Positions 20,846 through 29,497 of a stretch of 64,000 nucleotides of DNA are shown in pieces. The DNA is from Symsagittifera roscoffensis (Eukaryota; Xenacoelomorpha; Acoela; Convolutidae), in contig NC_087066.1 in assembly GCF_963678635.1 (NCBI RefSeq), positions 6,601,954 to 6,665,953 on the forward strand, read 5' to 3'. The notes under the pieces were generated by a model, which worked only from the letters and a program-made list of their open reading frames with translations, searched no databases and was not told where the DNA came from. Made by a program: the position numbers and the translations under genes. Each line of letters opens with the position of its first letter. Within the stretch, counting starts at the first letter, position 1.

Positions 20846-21769
20846 GTGATGGGGAAGCCCATGGTAAGTGCCCCAAACTTGGAAGAAGTCGACGTGATAC
20901 ACGAGAAGATGATGGAACTTGAGCCTCTCCTAGAAGCCTCGGGAGAACGCAATCTTAGGAGCATCGACCTCACACACAGGGATTGTCCGTGCCACTGTCT
21001 GGCGCAGACAGTGTGGTACCCAGACCAAGCCAATCTCTGCCTGATCTGGGATGTAGAAGAAATCAGGTCGTTGGGACTACCCGAGCATCAACAAAAAGTG
21101 ACCATATTGGTGGTGAGCACAATGCTGGCTCTACGATGGATGGAAGAAAACATAGCAAAGTATCGAGAATCGAAGACGCCAACAGCAGAGTCGATTCACG
21201 CGATAGATTACAGCAGGAGACTTGAGTTGTTCGAGACAGCATGCAAGGTGTTCGCCATACCAATGGAAGTCAGACACGTGTGGAGCCGCTTGAGATTCTT
21301 TCCTTGGTTTCGCGTGACGTTAACATCCTGGTTATATGTAGCGACGAAGGATCACATGAGGAAACATCAAAAGGAATATCGACAATTCCAGGCCGAGATA
21401 GGACCAGATGCCTTCAAGAGACCTCTGCTGACCCATCGAAATGCGATCACGACGGGCTGGAAAAGAGTGGGTAGAGTATCCAGAGACAACACTAGAGCGA
21501 GGGAGTCAATACTGGAGGAGGACCTGGCGAAGAATGTAAGCCTGAGTCTTCACAATTCCTTCTGTTTGAACCGGGAGTCGAAGGTGAAGAGCTTGCCAAA
21601 TCAGGCGAAGAGATTGCAAGAGCAAAGGGAGTGGATGCGATCCTATGAACAGCTGAAGGCTTGGGGGGAGATTGTGATCAGCTCCGATGACGAAGAGGCA
21701 CTATTGGAACAGATCACAGTGCCAAAAATATCTGGATTGGCTACCTCGAGAGCGAAGAACACAAGGTGA
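20846..21769 (+). pseudogene. Accessory ORF 3, C-terminal segment
   Basis: 307 codons in the same frame as the previous segment. It has HRDCPCHCLAQTVWYPDQAN, a second cysteine/histidine cluster, then ordered helical sequence (VTILVVSTMLALRWMEENIA) and an acidic end (SSDDEEALLEQIT). The last 120 bp and the 3' untranslated bases are the source of the duplication found at 7371-7588. The natural stop is TGA at 21767. With the earlier segments the protein would be about 1,000 residues. No function can be assigned. Confidence 0.55.
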
Positions 21770-22207
21770 GCCGGTGGCTCAAAAGGAAAATTCTAGAGTC
21801 TTGAGTCTTGAGAGGGAGGGGGCTTGAGGGTGAACTCGGATGAAATCTGGGTTCACGAAAAAGAAAATTTAACGAATAAGATATTGTTATTAATATGCTA
21901 GATCTATTATATAAATCGAAATGCTGCATGACAATTTCCTGATTGAATAGGACAAAAGAAATTTTAAATCACCAGCTTAAAAAGCGGGAATTCATAAGGT
22001 GCAGGTGTGTGCATATTTTGATTGCTGTTTAGCGATAATGTGAAAATTTTATATGGTGGTAAATTTTGGAAGGTAGATAAACTTAAGTCTGCTGCAAACT
22101 TCTGTAAATGACCACTGGCACTGTATCTTGAGTGACATTCGGGCTTCTGGGGATTCACTGACAGAGACAGCACGCGATGAGGACATCGATCTTGAGTCCG
22201 GGGAGTA
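21770..22207 (+). other. 3' untranslated region and polypurine tract of the giant element
   Basis: No ORF. It ends with GAGTCCGGGGAGTA directly before the 3' LTR, a short purine-rich run suitable for plus-strand priming. From 21870 the composition turns AT-rich, unlike the coding part. Confidence 0.6.
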
Positions 22208-23106
22208 TGTGCCAGTCGGTCAAGTCTGGAAGTTTGACCTTGAGAGACACGAAAACACGTAATTTTGGAGTGGAATTTTAATTTTCAAAATTTCGAATGG
22301 AGCCTGTCATGCTCAGTTTTCTCGTACCAAATGAAAACACAAGGTGAAAAATCAGAACATCCGAATTTACAATTGCGGGAAATTACTCAAGAAAAACAGC
22401 GGGAAATTGCTATTCGCAATTTCCAGATACAAAAAATAGGACACGAGTAGTGCTGTCTTATCCCGAAATAGGAGGAGAGACGATAAATAGAAGAAAGAAC
22501 GACTATTCGGAACGAACTAGAGTGAACCTTCAATGGAAAGGTGGACAGCTTGAGTGTCCCAATGGTTCATACAAAAACTCAAATTCTAGAGCCAGAACTT
22601 ACTTCTGTTACCAAAACTGACCAGTATCAAACTTATTTAGTTATATTACCTAATTCTTGAGTTGCTCACCAATTTAATTGCTCCTTGTACTCGAGTACAT
22701 CAACACGTGAGTCCCCAATTTAAATTTCTCGAGTGTGTTTTATGATTGTTATGTTGAGATAAGGCGAGTTTTAGGTTGATCCATCTGAAATGGATCAAAG
22801 TTCCACTGTCCAATAAAAAGTAACTTAACGGATTGTTCCGACCCTGTTTTTAACGGCGTTCGCGTATTTTGGGTATTTTGAGACCTAAGTATGGGGACGT
22901 TCTTATTTTCTAGAGTGGAGGGATATTTTGGTAGTAGCCTTTAAGCTGTAACGGGTTCTAGTCTCATGTCGCAAGCGAACCGAATTGGCTCCGACCGTTC
23001 TTGAGGTAGAAAAACACAAGATATAGTGTCCCTGACTCTTGAGCCAATGGTTATAGGGCCTATTTTTCTTAAGCCTCATATGTGACTGAAGTAGGCGACT
23101 GTTACA
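22208..23106 (+). repeat. 3' LTR of the giant element
   Basis: 899 bp, aligned without length change to 2021-2919, about 14 substitutions by eye. AATAAA lies at 22812-22817. The bases after it (ATAATCCG) belong to an older inverted LTR into which the element appears to have inserted. Confidence 0.93.
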
Positions 23107-23276
23107 ATAATCCGTACAGTTGCTTTTTAGTAAACATTTCAGATGGATCAACCTAAAACTCTCCTTACCTCAACATAACAATCATAAAACACACTCAAGA
23201 AAATTAAATTGGGTACTCATATACCAGCACACTCGAGAATTAGAGGTAACTAAATTAGTAAGCAACTTGAGAATAA
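23107..23276 (-). repeat. Diverged inverted LTR of the same family, distal fragment
   Basis: The reverse complement resembles the middle of the giant element's LTR: GATGGATCAACCTAAAACTC and CATAACAATCATAAAACACA here match the reverse complement of LTR positions near 2600 and 2560. It is clearly older than the adjacent LTR. It stops at the Penelope insertion (23277) and resumes at 27624. Confidence 0.8.
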
Positions 23277-23577
23277 GAATTTTTTAAAATTGTTAATTCA
23301 AACGTTTTCGCACATTTTGTGCATCGTCAGGATATAAAGTTTTTTATACAATAAAATGATCAAAGATTATGTATGAAATTCAAAAAGAACATGTTAGAAA
23401 TTTTTAACCAATCACATTCTTACATCTGTTATTACGTAATCATTATTTCATCGATTATGACAATTTCCATACTTTTTTGTTACTTGAGTCATAATTTTTC
23501 GATTTGATGTTTTATCCAAACTGACATGTCAGTTTATTTTTTCAAAAATTGCAATTTTAGTCATGTTTAAACATGTA
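23277..23577 (-). repeat. Penelope pseudo-LTR, 3' copy
   Basis: Direct repeat of about 27083-27390, the same orientation, differing by a few short indels (for example GGATATAAAG against GGATAAAAT). Contains a hammerhead motif at its outer end. Confidence 0.85.
23280..23350 (-). ncRNA. Hammerhead ribozyme motif, 3' pseudo-LTR
   Basis: The minus strand reads CTGACGA (core box), TGCACAAAATGTGC (stem II with AAA loop), then GAAA and the self-complementary AACGTT as a short stem III, followed by a UUU cleavage context. C-G and U-A pairs next to the core and AAAAUU/AAUUUU further out can form stem I with an internal loop. This is the minimal hammerhead architecture reported for Penelope-like elements, which is thought to act as a dimer. 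One extra U lies between the core and stem II. Core at 23303-23331. Confidence 0.75.
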
Positions 23578-24159
23578 CTATAATTTTAATGTCAGCTCCC
23601 TGCTCCTGAACTCCTCGCGCGTGTTAATTCTGGGGCGTTCTTTCCAAATATGTAAGGCCTCCAGAGTGAGGAGTTTCTGTATGTTACTTGATTGATCTAT
23701 AATCTCAGACTTAAGCTCAGCGCTCTTACCATCCCTGTCACATTCTCTCAAATGTTGCCCTACTGGCGAATCTTCCTTGTGATGCTCTTCAATCCGCGTT
23801 GTCAAATGCCGGACCGTTTGTCCAACATAGGTGGAATTACCTCCACTACATGTGAGCTTGTAGACCACTCTGGATTTCAAATCTTTCGCAAAGGGAGATT
23901 TAAGGGAGGGTAGGCAAGTCTTGAGCTTTCTCGTAGTAAATATCACTTGGGCTCCGGCTTTTTGACGCAGTTTGGCAGCAAACCACTCTGATGAATTACC
24001 CCGGTATTGTAATGTTATAATGGGTGCACTGACCTTTAAAGGATCTTCCTTGACTGATGTTACCGTTGTTCGTGTGTCAGTTTTTCGGTCGATGATCTTA
24101 TTCAACGTTCTTAATACGACACCATCTGACCATTTTTCAGGGTATTGATTATCCACCAT
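23578..24159 (-). pseudogene. Penelope GIY-YIG endonuclease domain
   Basis: Nicks target DNA to start insertion. The open frame (about 193 residues) has the N-terminal motif VVYKLTCSGGNSTYVGQT, the Penelope form of GIY...YIG, then TTRIEEHHKE (catalytic arginine region), SPVGQHLRECD and the conserved C-terminal end ALHIWKERPRINTREEFRSR. The ATG at 24159 follows a run of A on the minus strand; the upstream RT frame runs into a stop 10 bases on, so a 1-base slip in that run separates two halves of one protein. All motifs are intact. Confidence 0.88.
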
Positions 24160-25978
24160 TTTTTTCTTTATTGATCTTCATTGCCTTGTCAAAGTTTTCC
24201 CATGTTGATGTACTTCTAAAAATCCGATGAACAGTACCCTCAACTACATTGCGTTTATATTGCAATGGAGCGCAGCTTCTGAAGTTAAGGATAGTCCCAG
24301 TATCCGTTGGTTTTTGATACCATCCACATGTTACCTTTTTTCGTGAGTCCACATTAATGTTCAAATCTAGAAAGGCTAAGTCTCCGTTCGAATCCGGATT
24401 TTCGATAGTGAATTGTAAGTTGGGGTGGAGCTCATTAGCTGCTTTTAACACTATATCTGGATCCCCCTTTACCGTCCTCACAATATCATCTACATATCTT
24501 AGGAACGCTTTGACATTTTCTGTTGGTTTTTCTTGATCTCGCTGCTCTTTACATCTCTTACAATACCAAACCATTTCTGAGATTTGCTCATATTCTTTGT
24601 CGGATACATTACTACACTTTAAATGGTACCAATTTAAACAAGCTTCGCATTCGATCCCTTTACTTCTGTATGTTACCCTCCGCTCGCAATCAGGGCATAG
24701 GCCATTCCGGTTTTCATTTAGCTGTGTCATCGCAGGTACTTCCTTCATTAATGCATATTCGTACTCCTTTAGCCATAAATTGGCAAGAATGACAGCAAGG
24801 GATGCACCCATTGCCAACCCATCCTTTTGTACGTACCATAAACCATTGCATTTGAAGTGCACCTTACTTACAGCCATGTTCAACAATTTCTTCATAGTTC
24901 CGCGTGCCAGTTTAGGAGGACTAGTTTGTTCGTACAGTTTCCTCAGTGCTATATCTATTGCCTCTTTTAGTGGGACATTAGTGTACAAACTTTTGACATC
25001 CAGGGAGATAATACTCTCATTATAGTCTAGATCTATGTTCTCTATGATCTCCCGAGCCATTTGTGTGTTTGTCTCAATGTTTGCCCCCTCAATGTTGTCA
25101 AAAAATTTGGCCAAAGTTTTATTTAGATGTTCATATTAGCTCCCTGGCAGTGACAGTACGGGACGGAGAGGGGTTCCTTTCTTATGTACTTTAGCCAATC
25201 CATATAATCGAGCTGGCTGCCCTCCCGTGGACCTAAGCCTACTATACAGTGCCTCATCGATCTCATCTTTCTTTTTCATGGCCAACAGTTCTTTGTTGAT
25301 GTCTTTCTCAATTTTCATAACAATACTATCAGTTAAACCTGGTTTTTCGCTAAATTGTTCCGATTGCAGCAGCTCAGTTAGTTTAGCCTCATATGTCGTT
25401 TTCTTCATTACACAGATGCCAACACCTTTATCGAATGGGACTGCCAAGAGACCATTGTCCTTCAAATACTTCCTGGCTTTCTCAATCCCTCTATCCGACG
25501 GTGTTTGCCGCACACGTTTAGCGTATGATTTTACAGCAGCTTCAATTTCACATAATTTTTCACCTGGTACCCTTTGCGATTTAAGCTCAGATAAAAAATT
25601 ATCAATGTCCGCAAGAAAGTGAAGTTCATTGAAACGATCCCTCACCGGGTGCTTTGGGCCAAAACCTAACACTTCATGAACCCACTTGGGTAGCTCAATG
25701 CCATCTAGTGCTCTGACCGATTTGTCGTTCACTTTCATTAACGGTCTGTCCTGCCGCTCTGCTAGCTTTTTTAACTTCTTTTCATGTCTATCCTTGATGT
25801 CATGGATAGCAATTCTAGCCTGGAGCTTTAGATAAAATGCTATTGAGGGCCACCATTGTTCATCTATCCCTCTCCGCACTACCTCTCTTGCCTTAGCTAG
25901 ATCATCGTCTATCTTCTTCTCTTCTGACCTTGCCTGATTTATCTCTGTTCTTAGGAGTTTTAATTGAAAGCTATGCAC
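24149..25978 (-). pseudogene. Penelope reverse transcriptase with an inserted PHD finger
   Basis: Two open segments (25978-25136 and 25135-24149) are in the same frame, separated by one TAA at 25136-25138. The upstream half holds the Penelope N-terminal region (FQLKLLRTEINQ) and finger motif (GQPARLYGLAKVHKKGTPLR). The downstream half has SIISLDVKSLYTNVPLKEAI (motif A), KDGLAMGASLAVILANLWL (motif B) and FLRYVDDIV (motif C, catalytic DD). Between B and C lies an insertion of about 70 residues: CPDC, CEACLNWYHLKC and VWYCKRC, a C4HC3 PHD finger. PHD fingers bind histone H3 tails, so this may steer insertion to chromatin states. The rest is typical for the family. Confidence 0.88.
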
Positions 25979-26194
25979 CGCTTGGTCCGAAAAAACCCAT
26001 TTTCTGGCACCCGAAATCTCAAAAAATCTGGTATTATGTCATTGCTTTGACATTTCCGTAAAAACTTCAATCGATGGAAATTGTTGTTTAATTTATTTGA
26101 ATACTTCAGGTAATTCAAAACTAATTTCCAAGTTTGTTTTTTCCTGAGTATCCATCTCAGCATCGGTGGGGGCAAAACTACGGCGGTCATTATC
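25960..26194 (-). pseudogene. Penelope RT N-terminal exon
   Basis: After the intron acceptor at 26195, a frame runs through NNNFHRLKFLRKCQSNDIIP and FLRFRVPENGFF, the conserved start of Penelope RTs. Homologous sequence (SDQAVHSFQLKLL) then continues in another frame, so a run of T at about 25990 has changed length by one. Confidence 0.75.
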
Positions 26195-26262
26195 CTGCAG
26201 GCCACGAGCACTTAAACTCAAGCGGCTCTCAGCTGGATAATTCACACAGTAGATTCACTTAC
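26195..26262 (-). other. 68-nt spliceosomal-type intron in the Penelope element
   Basis: Minus strand: donor GG|GTAAGTG at 26262 and acceptor CCTGCAG|GATAATG at 26195. Splicing removes an in-frame TAA that closes the upstream ORF and joins it in phase to the RT N-terminal frame. Introns have been described in Penelope-like elements, so this is plausible. The size matches short introns elsewhere in the window. Confidence 0.65.
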
Positions 26263-26792
26263 CCAATCCGCGCCCTTTCAGCCGATGGTAGAGAGACGTC
26301 AGTCGTTGTTTCCTCTCTGCGTGCCTTCGCCTTGCGTCGTCCTTGTGATGGTTTCTGAGTCCGCGCTCTTATCTTTGAGAATATCCCGGGCAAGTTCTCT
26401 CTATGTGTCAGCACAACTCGCAATGACTTCAACTCAAATTCGCTCGATTGATGAACTTCCAGGTATTGTCTCACCAAAGCGGGATCCTGCCTCTTGTCTC
26501 TCGAGATCAATTTCGTTGTTGGGACTATTAAGATCCCTGTACGCATCAGAGAATCAAAGATATCTGTCGTTCTGGTTCTTCTGCAATATATAATCGCCTT
26601 AAACCGATGTCGCTTTGATTGCAAATACGAAATTAAATCGTCCAGAGGATAAAGCGTGTTGGCATTGGTTCGGTGTTTCGACAAACTGTTATTCAATACG
26701 TCGTGCCAAAGAATTATCTCCTTGTCCACCAGAGGATGCTCTTCCAGAAGAGTCTGTAAATTTTGTCTCTTCCTCACGGTATGAGGATTCAC
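26263..26792 (-). CDS. Penelope 5' ORF, unrecognised
   Basis: About 176 codons up to the splice donor. It begins MNPHTVRKRQNLQTLLEEHP, contains CRRTRTTDIFDSLMRTGILI and ends in a basic, K/R-rich stretch (QGRRKAKARREETTTDV). The start is at 26792. The product would be a variable N-terminal extension of the RT protein, or a separate RNA-binding protein if unspliced. No domain is recognised. Confidence 0.6.
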
Positions 26793-27082
26793 AGCGATAA
26801 TCCCGATTCAGCGTATACCAGTTCGTCCAGTTCCGCTTTCTCTGCTGGTCGTAAGGTATTCAAGCTATGAAATAGAGAGCTTGCAGCTACAACCCATGCC
26901 ATTTTAACTCAAATGTAAGAAAACTCATTGTTAAGATGAGAAAAAAATAATAAAAATTAAGACTTTTCTGAGAAAAATAAAAATGATCTGAAAATTTTTT
27001 GTTTGTATTTTTACAACAAATTTTTTATTCTATCATTCACTCTTCACCGAGGTTATTTTTTTTCCAAAATTTAAGAAAAAGT

Positions 27083-27390
27083 AGAATAAGAATTTTTTTA
27101 AAATTGTTAATTCAAACGTTTTCGCACATTTTGTGCATCGTCAGGATAAAATTTTTTATTTACAATAAAATGATCAAAGATCATGTATGAAATTCAAAAA
27201 GAACATGTTAGACATTTTTAACCAATCACACTCTTACATCTGTTATTACGTAATCATTATTTCATCGATTATGACAATTTCCATACTTTTTTGTTACTTG
27301 AGTCATAATTTTTCGATTTGATGTTTTATCCAAACTGACATGTCAGTTTATTTTTTCAAAAATTGCAATTTTAGTCATGTTTAAATAAAC
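27083..27390 (-). repeat. Penelope pseudo-LTR, 5' copy, with second hammerhead motif
   Basis: Direct repeat of 23277-23577. The hammerhead core (CTGACGA, stem II, GAAA) lies at about 27116-27145 and is unchanged, while the surrounding sequence has small indels. The retained core in both copies suggests function at the time of insertion. Confidence 0.8.
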
Positions 27391-27623
27391 ATGTACTATA
27401 ATTTTAATGTCAGCTCCCTGCTCCTGAACTCCTCGCGCGTGTTAATTCTGGGGCGTTCTTTCCAAATATGTAAGGCCTCCAGAGTGAGGAGTTTCTGGAG
27501 GCCTTACATATTTGGCCTCCAGAAACTCCTCACTCTGGAGGCCTTACATATTTGGAAAGAACGACCCAGAATTAACACGCGCGAGGAGTTCAGGAGCAGG
27601 GAGCTGACATAAAAATTATAGTG
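27391..27623. repeat. Inverted-repeat tail of the Penelope element
   Basis: 27391-27497 carries the last codons of the endonuclease frame. 27500-27622 repeats the same sequence in reverse, with an extra short duplication at the centre (GGAGGCCTTACATATTTGG occurs in both orientations). Such inverted 5' tails are typical of Penelope insertions and come from template switching or twin priming. Confidence 0.85.
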
Positions 27624-27865
27624 GGTAGCAAACTTGACAATAATTGGGGAATTAAGTTTGGTTCAATAAGTTCTAATCGAACAATTGTTACCTCTATCAG
27701 ATCAAATAAGGTCGTTCTGATCTTTTTTTTCTGATATTTTCAGTTGTCGCGAGATACTTGAGCATGACATGTCCAATTCGAATTTTTGAAAAATTACGTT
27801 TCACCCCAAAATTACGTAGTTCGTATTCCTCAAGGTCAAACTTCCAAATATGACCGACTGGCACA
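27624..27865 (-). repeat. Diverged inverted LTR of the giant-element family, proximal fragment
   Basis: Minus strand from 27865 reads TGTGCCAGTCGGTCA and then GGAAGTTTGACCTTGAG, ACGTAATTTTGG and TGTCATGCTCA, collinear with the first 250 bp of the LTR at 2021 but with many differences. It continues at 23276 after the Penelope insertion. No internal element sequence accompanies it, so it is probably a solo LTR or the remnant of an older copy. Confidence 0.85.
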
Positions 27866-27989
27866 AATGTTACATTGTTTCATGAAAATAAATGTTGCAA
27901 AAAGTTGAAACAGACAGATTCAAAAACTGAAGTAACAAACATGAAATCGAAAGTTTACATAATGAAGTTTTTGATGTAATCTCATTTCG

Positions 27990-28640
27990 AAGTCGACCAG
28001 GAACATTAAGAGCAAGATTTTTTGCGTAGCATATCTGCAATCTGAGTCAAATGTCCCGATTTTTTGTGGTGGATTCTTCAGGAGATTTGGCGGACCCATT
28101 GTCTTTTTTTATAATCCTTTACCAATCATTTTTGATCGAGTTGATGTCGGGGCTATAAGAAGGCCACTCGAGAAAAGGAATTCTGCTTTTTTTATTGTCA
28201 AGCTTTCTGTAAAGATTTTATTGTCACATTTGCGACATGGGGCGAATCATCAATCTGTTGAAAAACACAAGTCCGTCTAGGGGGACTTAGCATGTTCACC
28301 ATGGGTAGCAACACTATGGGAGGTCTTCTTCCGTATATTGCTCGTCCATTGTAGAGTAGAAGGTTTCGATAAAACTAAAACCAAAAAACGAACTACAGTC
28401 TTAGACGGTGACATTTCAGCAACTGTTTTTGAGTAGTAACTAGAATTCGGGTTTCTGATTTTACCTTGAATGCTTCCAAAATGTTGTTTCAGCTTTTTTT
28501 CGCGCTTTGTATTTTAACGACCATTTTGTCCGAGAAAATAACACGGACTCGAAATCTGAATAGCGGGTTATAGAGGAAATCCTTTCACTTTGTTTTGGGC
28601 TGTAAAAATTAAATTGTTTGGGAAGCTCTCCCACAACGAA
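27990..28640 (-). pseudogene. Decayed Tc1/mariner-type transposase
   Basis: Minus strand translation gives EWPSYSPDINSIKNDW, the Tc1/mariner motif around the second catalytic aspartate (W-P-x-x-S-P-D-L-N-P-I-E). About 100 bp upstream on the same strand a degenerate QQIDDSPHVANV matches the Q-D-N-A-x-x-H block. Many stops and shifts show it is long dead. Ends are not resolved. Confidence 0.65.
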
Positions 28641-28744
28641 ACCCTACTAAAATCGGGAGGAACTTGCGTTTTATTTTCTTTTTTTTTCAAACTCTTGAGG
28701 CAAAATCAAGTACCACAAATACTGATCAGACATGTTTGAGTGAT

Positions 28745-29040
28745 ATATCATATTATTATTATTATTATTATATTGGATTTAGTGATAAATCACAAGGGGT
28801 TTCCCCCAAAGGTATTTCTGTTAAAAACGAGTCTACAGTTGTTTCGATTGCAGTCACAAAAGGTAACCCAGGAGCAAGAATTGCTTTCATTGTAAAACGC
28901 ATGGAAGTATTCCCAGAACCATTTCAACAAGTCTGATTTCAGGGTGGAGGAGAAAATATCAATGTCATCAGGTAAGCGATTTGCTGTTCTAGTAGCTTGG
29001 AACCAAAAATTTTGCTCACATAAACTTTTCAAGGGCCTAA
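28745..29040 (-). pseudogene. 3' end of a LINE (L2/CR1-like) with TTA microsatellite tail
   Basis: Minus strand from 29032 reads NFWFQATRTANRLPDDIDIF followed by STLKSDLLKWFWEYF, the usual C-terminus of LINE RT proteins, a short 3' end and then a (TTA)n run at 28749-28775 on the plus strand. The microsatellite end is typical of L2/CR1-group elements. Similar in plan to the larger copy at 44.2 kb. Confidence 0.5.
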
Positions 29041-29497
29041 TGCTGGTAAAACTGACTATAGGACCATATTGAAGTCCTTACATTTGTAATTTAAATGAGA
29101 TTCAAAAATTTTTTTAAAAAAAATTCCCGAGTGTCGAGAAAAACCGGTGTGACATTTTTGATTTTTCGTGTTATCTCAAATTACTTGAAAATGACTAAAT
29201 GTCGAGATCTTTGTTTATTTTGTTTTTGTTTTATTTATATTGTGTCGCAAGATAAAGAAGCTCTGCAATTTTCCCAGTTAAAATCAAAAGCGAATCTAAC
29301 TTCGACTTATCGTTATTTGTTATTTCGCTGGTCTTTCATTTTTTTTGGCTGGGCCGTACGATGAAGGACGAGTGATGTAACTTCAGTCACCATTAGTATT
29401 TTTGACTTTCTATTCATTGTTATGAAGAAGAAAAAGGTCAGCGTAATGATATATGTTTTCAGGTAAAGCTTGTAGTTAGAATATTTGTTGGCGCATA

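Larger units (their letters stand above)
2021..23106 (+). mobile_element. Giant (21 kb) Ty3/gypsy-type LTR retrotransposon with accessory ORFs
   Basis: Two near-identical 899-bp direct repeats beginning TGTGCC and ending TTACA bound 21,086 bp. Inside, in gypsy order and all on the plus strand, are gag, RT, RNase H, an H2C2 zinc finger and a D-x58-D-x35-E integrase. Integrase after RNase H and the YVDD box place it in the Ty3/gypsy group. Typical members are 5-8 kb; here a 2.6-kb leader and 8.9 kb of extra coding sequence between pol and the 3' LTR account for the excess. No envelope-like protein with signal peptide and membrane anchor is visible. The copy is defective: the protease region is missing and stops or frameshifts interrupt every ORF. 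LTR divergence of about 14 sites in 899 points to a fairly young insertion. No matching target duplication is visible. Confidence 0.93.
23277..27623 (-). mobile_element. Penelope-like element with GIY-YIG endonuclease, PHD finger and hammerhead motifs
   Basis: 4.3 kb, read on the minus strand. In transcription order: an inverted-repeat tail (27623-27391), an upstream partial copy holding a pseudo-LTR (to about 27083), a 5' ORF (26792-26263), a 68-nt intron, an RT N-terminal region, RT with PHD insertion, GIY-YIG endonuclease and a second pseudo-LTR ending at 23277. The tandem arrangement with a partial upstream copy and inverted end is the classic Penelope structure. Imperfect flanking repeats (AGCAACTTGAGAATAA left, AGCAAACTTGACAATAA right) are a likely target duplication. 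It interrupts a diverged LTR, so it is younger than that LTR. Frameshifts at about 25990 and 24155 and a stop at 25136 inactivate it. Confidence 0.9.

Noticed and set aside
12875-21769. Envelope glycoprotein after pol
   Set aside because: No signal peptide, furin-type site or C-terminal membrane anchor in any frame; hydrophobic runs are short and inside globular sequence.
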